From positions 1 to 17,945 of the forward strand of contig JBBSOJ010000036.1 in the NCBI GenBank assembly GCA_038259855.1: 17,945 bases of DNA. Direction: 5' to 3'. The first letter of the stretch is position 1; every line of letters begins with the position of its first letter. This document shows positions 1 through 9,701 of this stretch, in pieces. The position numbers were made by a program, and so were the translations under genes. Below the pieces are notes generated by a model, which worked only from the letters and a program-made list of their open reading frames with translations, had not been told where the DNA came from and ran no database searches. Source of the stretch: JBPOFM01 sp038259855 (GTDB taxonomy: Bacteria; Bacteroidota; Bacteroidia; Flavobacteriales; Flavobacteriaceae).

Positions 1-1659
1 AATATTGTCATGACCGATAGTAAGGGCGTTATCCGGGATGATCGGACTGACCTAACAGTAGAAAAAGCGGAGTTTGCAACCCATAGAAAAATAGATACAC
101 TTGGTGACGCCATGATAGATGCAGATGTGTTTATCGGCTTATCTACTGCAAATATTGTTACTCCGGATATGCTATTAGCGATGGCTAAAGATCCGATCGT
201 GTTTGCAATGGCAAATCCAGATCCGGAAATTGAATACCAAATAGCAATTGACACGCGAGATGATATCATTATGGCTACAGGCCGTTCTGACCATCCTAAT
301 CAAGTAAACAATGTCTTGGGCTTTCCATTTATATTTAGAGGCGCTTTGGATGTAAGAGCGACCAAAATTAATGAAGCGATGAAAATGGCAGCGGTGGAGG
401 CCTTGGCTAATTTAGCAAAAGAACCCGTTCCGGAGCAAGTCAACATTGCCTATGGCGAAACTAGACTCACGTTTGGAAGAGATTATATCATTCCAAAACC
501 ATTTGACCCTAGGCTAATTGGTGAAGTGCCACCAGCTGTGGCGAAAGCCGCCATGGCAAGCGGTGTTGCCAAAGAGCCGATCACCGATTGGGCAAAGTAT
601 AGAGAAAGCTTACTTGAACGTTTAGGCTCTGATAATAAGATGGTCAGATTGTTGACCAACCGTGCCAAAATGAATCCGAAGCGTGTCGTGTATGCAGAAG
701 CAGATCATTTGGATGTTTTGAAAGCAGCACAAATCGCCTATGATGAAGGCATCGCAATTCCTATTTTATTGGGACGAAAGCAAACCATTCTCAACTTAAT
801 GGCAGAAATTGAATTTGACGCCAATATTGAAATCATCGATCCGAAATCGGATGAAGAAGAAGATCGAAAGAATCGCTATGCCGAAGTCTATTGGGCACAG
901 CGAAAGCGCAAAGGCGTCACAATCTATTCAGCCAACAGGATCATGCGTGAGCGAAATTATTTCGGTGCCATGATGGTAAATGAAGGCGATGCCGATGCCT
1001 TAATTTCTGGATTTTCTAGAAGTTATCCATCTGTCGTTAGACCAATGCTAGAGTTGATCGGTCTTGCCCAAAATGCCACGAGAGCCGCAGCCACAAATTT
1101 GATGATGACCCAACGTGGTCCATTGTTTTTAAGTGACACGTCCATTAACATAGATCCAACAGCGGAAGATTTGGCAAAAATTGCCCTTATGACCGCGAGA
1201 ACCGTGCGAATGTTTGGTATGGAACCTGTGATTGCCATGATTTCTTACTCAAATTTTGGATCGTCACCAAGTCCTGGTTCGGCAAAAGTACGGAAGGCAG
1301 TTGCGATGCTTCATGAGTCCCATCCTACACTATTGGTAGATGGTGAACTACAAACTGATTTCGCCTTAAATGGCGAGATGCTTCGGGAAGTATTCCCCTT
1401 CTCTAAATTGGTAGGTAAAAAAGTCAATACCCTGATATTCCCAAATCTTGAATCTGCCAATATCACGTATAAGCTGTTGAAGGAATTGAACAAGGCGGAG
1501 TCAATTGGTCCGATCATGATGGGCATGCGTAAACCTGTCCATATTTTGCAATTGGAAGCAAGTGTTGATGAAATCGTAAACATGACTGCCATTGCCGTCA
1601 TCGATGCTCAACAAAAAGAAAAAAAGGAACAGGAGCTTAAAGCGTCTTTAGAAAAGTAA
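1..1659 (+). CDS. maeB: NADP-dependent malic enzyme, MaeB type (5' end missing)
   Basis: Cytosolic enzyme that oxidatively decarboxylates malate to pyruvate with reduction of NAD(P)+, linking the TCA cycle to pyruvate and NADPH supply. The frame is open from base 1, giving 552 residues; roughly the first 200 residues of a family member of about 760 are outside the window. Residues 1-175 are the C-terminal part of the malic enzyme NAD(P)-binding domain: the dinucleotide-fold strand NIVMTDSKG, then FAMANPDPE, then ATGRSDHPNQVNNVLGFPF from residue 92. From about residue 200 to 540 a phosphotransacetylase-like domain follows (SGFSRSYPSVVRP, INIDPTAEDLAKIA, DGELQTDFAL). In characterised MaeB proteins this domain is regulatory (acetyl-CoA sensing) and not a working acyltransferase; that role is taken from the family. 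The two-domain layout separates it from short malic enzymes and from Pta. The cofactor preference is inferred. Stop codon TAA; ruvA has its own promoter downstream. Confidence 0.95.
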   Translation, partial: NIVMTDSKGVIRDDRTDLTVEKAEFATHRKIDTLGDAMIDADVFIGLSTANIVTPDMLLAMAKDPIVFAMANPDPEIEYQIAIDTRDDIIMATGRSDHPNQVNNVLGFPFIFRGALDVRATKINEAMKMAAVEALANLAKEPVPEQVNIAYGETRLTFGRDYIIPKPFDPRLIGEVPPAVAKAAMASGVAKEPITDWAKYRESLLERLGSDNKMVRLLTNRAKMNPKRVVYAEADHLDVLKAAQIAYDEGIAIPILLGRKQTILNLMAEIEFDANIEIIDPKSDEEEDRKNRYAEVYWAQRKRKGVTIYSANRIMRERNYFGAMMVNEGDADALISGFSRSYPSVVRPMLELIGLAQNATRAAATNLMMTQRGPLFLSDTSINIDPTAEDLAKIALMTARTVRMFGMEPVIAMISYSNFGSSPSPGSAKVRKAVAMLHESHPTLLVDGELQTDFALNGEMLREVFPFSKLVGKKVNTLIFPNLESANITYKLLKELNKAESIGPIMMGMRKPVHILQLEASVDEIVNMTAIAVIDAQQKEKKEQELKASLEK

Positions 1660-1664
1660 TCAGC

Positions 1665-1694
1665 TTTGTAATGTAAATAATTTTATTACATTTG
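1665..1694 (+). promoter_or_regulatory. Predicted Bacteroidota promoter for ruvA-sprA
   Basis: TTTG at 1665-1668, an 18-base spacer, then TACATTTG at 1687-1694, a full match to the TAnnTTTG -7 consensus. It lies 21 bases before the ruvA ATG. An imperfect inverted repeat (AATGTAAATAA at 1670-1680 against TTATTACATT at 1683-1692, one bulged A) fills the spacer and overlaps the -7 box. It could be an operator, or a chance product of AT-rich sequence. Confidence 0.65.
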
Positions 1695-1715
1695 GACTTT
1701 AACGAAAGCCAGTAC

Positions 1716-2297
1716 ATGATTACACATATTCAAGGGAAGCTTGTTGAAAAAAATCCGACAGACGTGGTGATCGATTGCAATGGTGTCGGATATTTCCTAA
1801 ATATTTCCCTTCATACCTATTCTCAAATACCAGATCTTGAGAATCTAAAATTATATGCACATTTGATAGTTAGAGAGGATTCCCATACACTCTATGGGTT
1901 TTCATCTGTGTCTGAACGGGAAATTTTTAAAATGCTTTTATCGGTGAGTGGCATCGGTGCGAGCACAGCACGCACGATGTTATCATCATTAACGCCGCAA
2001 CAGGTTAAGGAAGGTATTGCGCATGGAGACATTCCACTCATACAGTCCATTAAGGGTATCGGCGCCAAAACGGCGGCACGTGTGATCCTTGACCTAAAGG
2101 ACAAAATTTTAAAAGTATATGATATTGATGAACTTTCAAACGCTCAAAGCAATACAAGTAAGGATGAAGCGTTATCTGCTCTAGAAGTTCTTGGCTTTGT
2201 TAGAAAACAAGCCGAACGTGTTGTGGATAAAATAGTAGCTCAACAACCTGATGCCAATGTGGAAACCATCATAAAAGCAGCTTTAAAAAACTTATAA
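1716..2297 (+). CDS. ruvA: Holliday junction branch migration protein RuvA
   Basis: RuvA binds four-way DNA junctions as a tetramer and loads the RuvB motor for branch migration in recombinational repair. The 193-residue product has the usual family length and all three domains: an N-terminal OB fold (about 1-63, starting MITHIQGKLVEK and including the NGVGYFLNI strand), two helix-hairpin-helix DNA-binding motifs (SVSGIGASTARTML near 76-89 and IKGIGAKTAARVIL near 112-125), and a C-terminal RuvB-contacting domain (about 147-193). I chose ATG 1716. An in-frame TTG at 1692 would add eight residues absent from known RuvA N-termini and would sit inside the predicted -7 promoter box. The sprA start follows the stop after only 4 bases, so the two are probably cotranscribed although unrelated in function. 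ruvB and ruvC are not in the window. Confidence 0.96.
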   Translation: MITHIQGKLVEKNPTDVVIDCNGVGYFLNISLHTYSQIPDLENLKLYAHLIVREDSHTLYGFSSVSEREIFKMLLSVSGIGASTARTMLSSLTPQQVKEGIAHGDIPLIQSIKGIGAKTAARVILDLKDKILKVYDIDELSNAQSNTSKDEALSALEVLGFVRKQAERVVDKIVAQQPDANVETIIKAALKNL

Positions 2298-2301
2298 CGA
2301 C

Positions 2302-5300
2302 TTGCGTACAACTATCAATTCTTATTCAAAATCAGTTGCTTATTTTCTACTATTAGGGGTTTTGCTCATAAGTAGTGTCGCATTCTCACAAGAACCAACA
2401 GCTCAAGATTCTACAAGTACTGGCTATTCGCTTGGTAATCTCGCCATGCCTAACCCGAACAGCGTTGTCTCAAAATACAGATATGATCCATTATCTGACC
2501 GTTATATTTATACAGAAACCGTAGGGAATTTTAATATCAATTATCCCATTATTCTAACTCCTAAAGAATACCAGCGTTTGGTGTTATTGGAGCAACAGCG
2601 TTCCTATTATAAACAGAAAATTGATGCTGCAGAAGGTAAAAAAGAAGGTTCAGAAGAACAGCAGAAAAATTTGTTGCCAGAATTTTATGTGAATAACAGC
2701 TTTTTCGAAACGCTTTTCGGAGGCGACACTATTGAAGTGATTCCGCAAGGGTCGGTGGAAATGGATCTTGGAATCCTATTTACCAAACAAGAAAATCCTG
2801 CTTTTTCCCCTAGAAACCAGAGCAATTTCACATTTGATTTTGATCAGCGTATTAGTTTGAGTCTTCTTGGTAAAGTGGGAACCCGCTTGCAAGTGACCGC
2901 AAATTATGATACCGAATCAACATTCGATTTTCAGAATTTGGTAAAATTAGAGTACACGCCGACAGAAGACGATATCGTCAGAAAGATCGAAGTTGGTAAT
3001 GTGAGCATGCCATTGAATAGCTCACTGATTACAGGAGCTCAAAGTTTATTTGGTGTTAAGACCGAGTTGCAATTTGGGAAGACAAGAGTGACAGCTGTTT
3101 TTTCTGAACAGAAATCACAGTCGAGTTCTGTAACAGCGCAAGGTGGTGGTACTTTAGAAGAATTTGAATTTTTCGGTCGTGACTACGATGAAAATAGACA
3201 TTTCTTTTTGGCCCAATATTTTAGGGACACTTACGATAGGACGATGCTTCAATATCCATATTTGCAGACCAATGTGCAAATTACGAGGGTGGAAGTATGG
3301 GTTACCAACAGAACGAACCAAACTCAAAATATACGTAACATCGTAGCGTTTCAGGATTTGGGGGAGCGCGACATCATAGGTTTAAATAACCCTCCAGCGA
3401 ATTTTATCTTGGCAGGCGCCACCGCGCTTCCGAAAAATGGGAATAACGGATTTGACCCTACCATTGTAGGTGATGCCAACTCACAATTGAATGATTTGGT
3501 AAGGGACATTTCAACGGTCGAACAAGGCATCATTCCCACCGCAAATGAAGGCTTTGATTTCGGAAAGCTTGAAAATGCAAAAAAATTAAACGAAGGAACT
3601 GATTTTATCTTGAATACACAGCTTGGTTATATTTCGCTTAACCAAAGACTTCAAAATGATGAAATTGTCGCTGTAGCATTTCAATATACATTGGGAGGCC
3701 AAGTATTCCAAGTAGGGGAGTTTGCGAATGACGGTGTCACGGCCACTGATGTCGATACAGATGCTGGCACTGGAAACCAGACTGTTTTAAGTCAGAATCT
3801 GATCGTAAAAATGCTTAAAAGTCCCATCACAAATGTCGATCAGCCAGTTTGGGACTTGATGATGAAAAATATTTATGACACGGGCGCATTTCAATTAAGT
3901 CAGGAAGATTTCAAATTAAATATTTTCTATACGGAGGCATCTCCTTTAAATTATATCAGACCAGTTGAAGGGACCACATTTCCTTTATTTGATAACAATA
4001 CACCGTTCGATCCTACGGATGATGGTGAAATTTTGGATACGCCCTTAATTCGATTATTCCATTTAGACAGGTTAAATTTCAATAATGATCCACAACAGAA
4101 TGGGGATGGTTTTTTTGATTTTGTTCCCGGGCAAACGGTTTTAGTCCAAAATGGCAAAATCATTTTCACGAAAGTTGAACCCTTTGGTCGCTATCTGTTC
4201 GATTTGTTGGATGATGATGGCGTTAATGGAGATAATGAAAGCGATTATGAATCCGATATTTTCAATGCCAATCAAGAAAAGTATGTTTATGACGCGCTTT
4301 ACAAAACCACTAAAATTGCAGCGTTAGAGGAAAGTGATAAAGATAAATTTCAATTAAAAGGGCGTTATAAATCATCAGGTGGAGACGGTATTCCAATTGG
4401 GGCTTTCAATGTGCCCCGAGGGTCTGTGGTTGTTACTGCGGGTGGTCGTGTGTTGGTGGAAGGAATTGATTATACAGTTAACTACCAACTCGGTCGTGTA
4501 CAGATTTTGGATGAAGCCTTAAAGGCCTCTAATACTCCGATCAACGTTTCTGTTGAAAATAATGCAGTGTTTGGTCAACAGACACGTCGTTTTACGGGAG
4601 TGAACGTAGAGCATCAATTTGATGAAAATTTTGTTTTGGGAGCGACGATTTTAAATTTGAATGAACGACCAATTACTCAAAAGGCCAATTTCAATTCGGA
4701 ATCGATCAATAATACCATCTTTGGTATCAATGGTAATTATTCTAGAGAAGTACCTTTTTTAACGCGTTTGGTCAACAAACTCCCAAATATTGATACCGAC
4801 GTTCCTTCTAACTTATCTGTAAGAGGGGAGTTTGCCTATTTAGCGCCAGGCGCTCCAAAAGGTACTGATTTTGAAGGTGAAGCAACGGCTTATGTCGATG
4901 ATTTTGAAGGCACGCAAGGTGCTATTGATTTGTTGTCTCCACAATCTTGGTTCATCTCCAGTAGGCCTAGAGAATTGAACATCGGTGGTGCTACAGAAGA
5001 TGACAACGGCGTTCAAAATGGTTTTAACCGAGCTCTCTTGAATTGGTATACGGTTGATCCTATATTCTATAGCAACCAACGTCCGGGAGGTATTACAGAC
5101 GAAGATCTTTCGAACCTGTATACGAGACGGGTGTTTGTCGATGAAATTTTTCCAAACGTTGACATCGTGCAAGGACAGACCACGGTTATTAATACATTGG
5201 ATTTAGCCTATTATCCAACAGAGCGTGGTCCCTACAATTTTCAACCTACGGGGATTGATATCCCTAACCAGACATTAACCAACCCTAGCCAGAGTTGGGC

Positions 5301-8300
5301 CGGTATCACGCGGCAGATCACATCGACTGATTTTGAACAAGCCAATGTTGAATATATCGATTTTTGGATATTGGATCCTTTCTTAACGGGGTCTCAAGCC
5401 AACCCAGTCACGGGTGGAAAGCTTGTTTTTAATTTGGGTAACATTTCCGAAGATGTGCTTAAGGATGGCAAAAAACAATATGAAAACGGTTTACCTGAAG
5501 ATGGTAATGTTGAGATTTTAACACCGCCAACGCAATTCGGTTCGGTCGTACCAAGAAATCAATCGTTAATTTATGCCTTTTCAACAACAGGTGACCAACG
5601 AACCAACCAAGATGTCGGGTACGATGGTTACAATGATTCAGAAGAAACGCCAGTAATTGCAGGTGATCCGGCGTTGACAGCGATATATAATGCATATTCT
5701 GGTTTAGCGGATCCATCACGTGACAATTACACCTACTTCTTAAATACAGAGGGAAATATTTTTGATCGTTATATCAATTACAATGGTTTAGAGGGAAATA
5801 CGCCAGATATATTTACAGAAACCAATAGAGGCTCCACAACGCAGCCAGATGTTGAGGATATCAACCGTGACAATACCATGAACACGATTGATAGTTATTA
5901 TGAATATGAAATTGACATCACACAGGCCACCTTAAATGAGTTCAATCCGATGATCAATGATATCAAGACGCGGAATATTACGCTTCCAAATGGTCAGACC
6001 GAGGACGTTACTTATTATCAATTCCGAATTCCAATTTCAGAACCAACACGTGCTATTGGAGGTATTTCTGATATTCGATCTATACGTTTTGCTCGAATGT
6101 ATTTAAAAGAATTCACCGAACCTACCGTTCTACGTTTTGCAACATTGGATTTGGTTCGTAGTGATTGGAGACGTTACACGCTCGACTTGGATAACAATAC
6201 TACCAATAACAGTCCGAACGCTGAATTTAGTGTGGGCATTATAGGTCTTCAAGAAAATGATGGTAACTACACGCTTCCTCCAGGAGTTGTTTTGGAAGAG
6301 CTGAATAATAACAACAATATCGTAAGACAAAATGAGCAATCTTTAGTGGTTGAGGTCTGCGATTTGGAACCTACAGACTCTAGAGGTGTCTTTAAAAATA
6401 TCAGTATCGACATGCGTCAATATAACAAACTACGCATGTTTATGCACGCAGAGCCACAAGACAACGGATTGTTGGATGATGCTGATTTAGTGGGCTTCGT
6501 AAGGATGGGGAATGATTTTACTCAAAACTTTTATGAAATTGCCGTTCCATTAAAGGTGTCTAGCGGAAGTCTAATAGATACAGAAGTGTGGCCAGAGGAG
6601 AATGAGATTAATATAGATTTGAGTGTCCTGCAGGAAATTAAATCAATTGGTATTAATAACGGAACGCTTGCGAATGACGATCCTACCGTCTATAACGTCA
6701 CTTCAGAAGGTGCTGAGCAGATTGGAGGTTTCGATCCTTTTTTACTTGGAGAGACACGTGTCGCCATAAAAGGAAATCCAAACTTTGGGGAGATCAGGGT
6801 CTTGATGGTTGGTGTCAGAAATAATGGTACGAGCGCTGCTTGCGGTGAAGTATGGTTTAATGAACTGCGTCTCGCTGATCTCGAAAACGAAGGAGGTTGG
6901 GCGGCCGTGATGAGCATGGATACCAATTTGGCTGATTTTGCCAATATCAGTGCTACAGGCCGACGAAGCACCATTGGATTTGGTTCTATTGATCAAAAAC
7001 CAAATGAGCGCAGTCGTGAAGATGTCAAACAATATGACGTTGTCACCAACATAAATCTTGGACAATTATTACCAAAGAAATGGGGCCTTCAAGTACCATT
7101 TAACTACGGTCAAGGTGAAGAGGTGATTACCCCAGAATATGACGAATTCTACAGAGACATCAAATTAGTAACGCAATTGGACAATACAACCAATAGAGAT
7201 TCAATCCTAAATGTCAATGAAGATTACACAAAACGTCAGAGCATCAATTTTATCGGTGTACGTAAAACACGGACAGGAGAAGCCAAACCTAAATTTTACG
7301 ATGTCGAGAATTTAACTTTCAATTATTCCTATAATAAGGTAGAGCATCGCGATTTTGAAATTGAAAATTCGCTTGATCAGAAGGTCAGAGCAGGTGTGAA
7401 TTATAACTACAGTTTTGCGCCATTGAGCATAGAACCCTTCAAGAAGAACGATTCGCTATTCATGAATCGCTATTGGAAAATTTTGAAGGATTTCAATTTC
7501 AATCCGATCCCGACAAGTTTTTCTGTAAATACAGATGTTTTACGCCAGTTTAATAAGCAAAAATTTAGAGAAGTGGATTTGGCTGGAGATAATATCGGTC
7601 TTGAAGAATTGTTCCGCAGAAATTACCGATTCGATTTTCAATATGTTATCAACTACAACATTACAAATGCGTTGAGCTTGAATTTTACGGCATCTAACAG
7701 TAATATCGTCAGAAATTATTTTGTCGATGATGTATTAAATGGAAGACAAGACCCAACCCTCGATGTCTGGGATGGTTTCCTAGATTTTGGAGATCCAAAT
7801 ATTCAGAACCAGCAAGTGCAATTAAATTACGAATTACCGTTTTATAAAATTCCAACGCTGTCATTTTTAAAAGCGACCTATTCATATACAGGAGACTTTC
7901 AATGGCAGAAAGGGTCAGATTTGAACAACAATTTAAGGATTGATAGAACGGATGATGATAATAATACGACCACAGAATTTTTTAATTTAGGGAACGCCAT
8001 CCAAAATTCAAACACCCATAATATCAATTCCTCTTTAAGTATGGAAACCCTTTACAAGTATGTAGGGCTTACTAGAAAAGCGACTAGGGGAACACGTTCC
8101 GCAGTGCCAGCAAGACGAAGTGCAATTCCTACGGTTACGGATGCAAAAGAGGAGTCACAGGGCAAAAATGCTCTCGATGACAAAGCGTCCTTAAGTGCTG
8201 CAGGAGGAGCCAATACATCCGGCAACAGTTCAAAACCATCCATTGGCACGCGAGCATTTAATACGGCCATTGATATCATTACCATGGTCAAGCGGATTCA

Positions 8301-9645
8301 AATAAATTATACAGAAAATAATGGAACCTTCCTACCGGGTTACTTGCAAACTCCAGGCTTTATAGGGACCTTAAAACCATCGGTGGGGTACACTTTTGGA
8401 AGTCAGAGAGACATCCGGGATATGGTAGCCAGAAATGGATGGTTGACAGTATTTCCTGAATTTAATGAGCAGTACCTTGAAAACACAACGCGCGTTTTAG
8501 AAGTATCTGCAAATATTGAAATTATCACTGACCTTAAGATCGATCTCAATGGTGGCCGTACGTATTCTCAAAATATCACGCAAAATTTTACAGGGATCGA
8601 TGACGATAACGATGGATTAAGCGATCGCTACGATGATCAATTACTGAACACATTCGGGAATTTCAATATTTCCACAGCGCTTATAAGAACAGCATTTGGT
8701 AAAAGCGATGAAGTACAGTCAGTAGCTTTCGATGAGTTTAGAGCAAACCGTTTGATTGTTGCCAACCGACTGGCGCAAAACTTTTATGGCAATAGTAACT
8801 ATGGTGTTGATGCAGAAGGGTATCCATTAGGATTTGGAAAAAATAGCCAAAGTGTTTTGCTTCCATCATTTCTTTCTGCCTACCAAGGATCAGATGCCGA
8901 TAATGTAAAACTTGGAGCTTTTAGAGACATCCCAATTCCGAATTGGCAATTGAAATATACCGGGTTTATGAAATTGGAATGGTTTAAAAAGCGGTTCAAG
9001 CGGTTTTCTCTAACTCATGGATACCGCTCTAGTTACACCATCAACCAATTCAGAACGAATCTGGATTTTACACCAGTAGATGCCACCATCGATTATGACA
9101 ATCAGCCCAATGAAGCTTTAAATCAGGCGGGTGATTTTAAAAATCAAATATTGTTCAGTAACATCAATTTAGAAGAACAGTTTAGCCCGTTGGTCAGAAT
9201 TGATTTTGAAATGAAAAATTCTGTAAAGATTTTGGCAGAATTGAAAAGAGACAGAATATTATCCTTGAGTTTTGATAACAATTTAATGACCGAAATACAG
9301 GGCGCAGAATATATTGTTGGTTTAGGTTACCGATTTAAAGATGTAAAGATCAGGGCAAAACTTGCAGGTCCGGGTCAAGTTATAAAAAGTGATTTGAATA
9401 TGTCATTGGATGGGTCTTTGAGAGATAACAAAACCATCATTAGATATCTAGATATTGAAAATAACCAAATTACATCAGGCCAAACCATCTACGGTCTAAA
9501 ATATAAAGCAGATTATGCCTTTAGTAAAAACCTTACTGGTATTTTCTACTTCGATTATACGTTTTCCGAGTATGCAATCTCAACAGCATTCCCTCAAACG
9601 ACCATCCGATCCGGTATAACTTTGAGATATAATTTCGGAAATTAA
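2302..9645 (+). CDS. sprA: T9SS outer-membrane translocon SprA (Sov)
   Basis: SprA is the very large outer-membrane beta-barrel through which T9SS substrates (adhesins, enzymes, gliding proteins) leave the cell; in Flavobacterium johnsoniae it is a 36-strand barrel that works with PorV and a periplasmic plug. The product has 2447 residues, matching the family's roughly 2400. It begins with a signal peptide (hydrophobic core about 12-27, likely cleavage after S29 in VAFSQE). Family-typical segments include DYDTESTFDFQ-like text near 200 (NYDTESTFDFQNLVKLEY), AYVDDFEGTQG near 870, and the C-terminal strand ITLRYNFGN, an aromatic-ended barrel signal. The start is TTG 2302: no ATG precedes it in frame after the stop at 2284-2286, and the signal peptide begins directly there. 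Oddities are a 62-residue basic, aromatic-free segment (1924-1985) and acidic loops resembling calcium sites (D2100-x-D-x-D-G). Cotranscription with ruvA is likely. No clear terminator follows. Confidence 0.96.
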   Translation: MRTTINSYSKSVAYFLLLGVLLISSVAFSQEPTAQDSTSTGYSLGNLAMPNPNSVVSKYRYDPLSDRYIYTETVGNFNINYPIILTPKEYQRLVLLEQQRSYYKQKIDAAEGKKEGSEEQQKNLLPEFYVNNSFFETLFGGDTIEVIPQGSVEMDLGILFTKQENPAFSPRNQSNFTFDFDQRISLSLLGKVGTRLQVTANYDTESTFDFQNLVKLEYTPTEDDIVRKIEVGNVSMPLNSSLITGAQSLFGVKTELQFGKTRVTAVFSEQKSQSSSVTAQGGGTLEEFEFFGRDYDENRHFFLAQYFRDTYDRTMLQYPYLQTNVQITRVEVWVTNRTNQTQNIRNIVAFQDLGERDIIGLNNPPANFILAGATALPKNGNNGFDPTIVGDANSQLNDLVRDISTVEQGIIPTANEGFDFGKLENAKKLNEGTDFILNTQLGYISLNQRLQNDEIVAVAFQYTLGGQVFQVGEFANDGVTATDVDTDAGTGNQTVLSQNLIVKMLKSPITNVDQPVWDLMMKNIYDTGAFQLSQEDFKLNIFYTEASPLNYIRPVEGTTFPLFDNNTPFDPTDDGEILDTPLIRLFHLDRLNFNNDPQQNGDGFFDFVPGQTVLVQNGKIIFTKVEPFGRYLFDLLDDDGVNGDNESDYESDIFNANQEKYVYDALYKTTKIAALEESDKDKFQLKGRYKSSGGDGIPIGAFNVPRGSVVVTAGGRVLVEGIDYTVNYQLGRVQILDEALKASNTPINVSVENNAVFGQQTRRFTGVNVEHQFDENFVLGATILNLNERPITQKANFNSESINNTIFGINGNYSREVPFLTRLVNKLPNIDTDVPSNLSVRGEFAYLAPGAPKGTDFEGEATAYVDDFEGTQGAIDLLSPQSWFISSRPRELNIGGATEDDNGVQNGFNRALLNWYTVDPIFYSNQRPGGITDEDLSNLYTRRVFVDEIFPNVDIVQGQTTVINTLDLAYYPTERGPYNFQPTGIDIPNQTLTNPSQSWAGITRQITSTDFEQANVEYIDFWILDPFLTGSQANPVTGGKLVFNLGNISEDVLKDGKKQYENGLPEDGNVEILTPPTQFGSVVPRNQSLIYAFSTTGDQRTNQDVGYDGYNDSEETPVIAGDPALTAIYNAYSGLADPSRDNYTYFLNTEGNIFDRYINYNGLEGNTPDIFTETNRGSTTQPDVEDINRDNTMNTIDSYYEYEIDITQATLNEFNPMINDIKTRNITLPNGQTEDVTYYQFRIPISEPTRAIGGISDIRSIRFARMYLKEFTEPTVLRFATLDLVRSDWRRYTLDLDNNTTNNSPNAEFSVGIIGLQENDGNYTLPPGVVLEELNNNNNIVRQNEQSLVVEVCDLEPTDSRGVFKNISIDMRQYNKLRMFMHAEPQDNGLLDDADLVGFVRMGNDFTQNFYEIAVPLKVSSGSLIDTEVWPEENEINIDLSVLQEIKSIGINNGTLANDDPTVYNVTSEGAEQIGGFDPFLLGETRVAIKGNPNFGEIRVLMVGVRNNGTSAACGEVWFNELRLADLENEGGWAAVMSMDTNLADFANISATGRRSTIGFGSIDQKPNERSREDVKQYDVVTNINLGQLLPKKWGLQVPFNYGQGEEVITPEYDEFYRDIKLVTQLDNTTNRDSILNVNEDYTKRQSINFIGVRKTRTGEAKPKFYDVENLTFNYSYNKVEHRDFEIENSLDQKVRAGVNYNYSFAPLSIEPFKKNDSLFMNRYWKILKDFNFNPIPTSFSVNTDVLRQFNKQKFREVDLAGDNIGLEELFRRNYRFDFQYVINYNITNALSLNFTASNSNIVRNYFVDDVLNGRQDPTLDVWDGFLDFGDPNIQNQQVQLNYELPFYKIPTLSFLKATYSYTGDFQWQKGSDLNNNLRIDRTDDDNNTTTEFFNLGNAIQNSNTHNINSSLSMETLYKYVGLTRKATRGTRSAVPARRSAIPTVTDAKEESQGKNALDDKASLSAAGGANTSGNSSKPSIGTRAFNTAIDIITMVKRIQINYTENNGTFLPGYLQTPGFIGTLKPSVGYTFGSQRDIRDMVARNGWLTVFPEFNEQYLENTTRVLEVSANIEIITDLKIDLNGGRTYSQNITQNFTGIDDDNDGLSDRYDDQLLNTFGNFNISTALIRTAFGKSDEVQSVAFDEFRANRLIVANRLAQNFYGNSNYGVDAEGYPLGFGKNSQSVLLPSFLSAYQGSDADNVKLGAFRDIPIPNWQLKYTGFMKLEWFKKRFKRFSLTHGYRSSYTINQFRTNLDFTPVDATIDYDNQPNEALNQAGDFKNQILFSNINLEEQFSPLVRIDFEMKNSVKILAELKRDRILSLSFDNNLMTEIQGAEYIVGLGYRFKDVKIRAKLAGPGQVIKSDLNMSLDGSLRDNKTIIRYLDIENNQITSGQTIYGLKYKADYAFSKNLTGIFYFDYTFSEYAISTAFPQTTIRSGITLRYNFGN

Positions 9646-9646
9646 T

Positions 9647-9678
9647 TTGGAATGAGAGACTTTTAAAAAGTACATTTG
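9647..9678 (+). promoter_or_regulatory. Predicted promoter for gcvH
   Basis: TTG at 9647-9649, a 21-base spacer, then TACATTTG at 9671-9678 (full TAnnTTTG match), 23 bases before the gcvH ATG. The spacer holds a short palindrome (ACTTTT/AAAAAGT, 9659-9671). Confidence 0.65.
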
Positions 9679-9701
9679 TTTTCACATAAATTATACATTA
9701 C

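Noticed and set aside
601..1620. Phosphotransacetylase-like region after the malic enzyme domain as an unusual fusion or separate pta gene
   Set aside because: This two-domain layout is the normal architecture of MaeB-type malic enzymes, and the frame is continuous.
4840..5172. 110-codon open frame on the - strand inside sprA
   Set aside because: The + strand frame is a clear full-length SprA. The antisense product has no recognisable domain and no promoter or start context.
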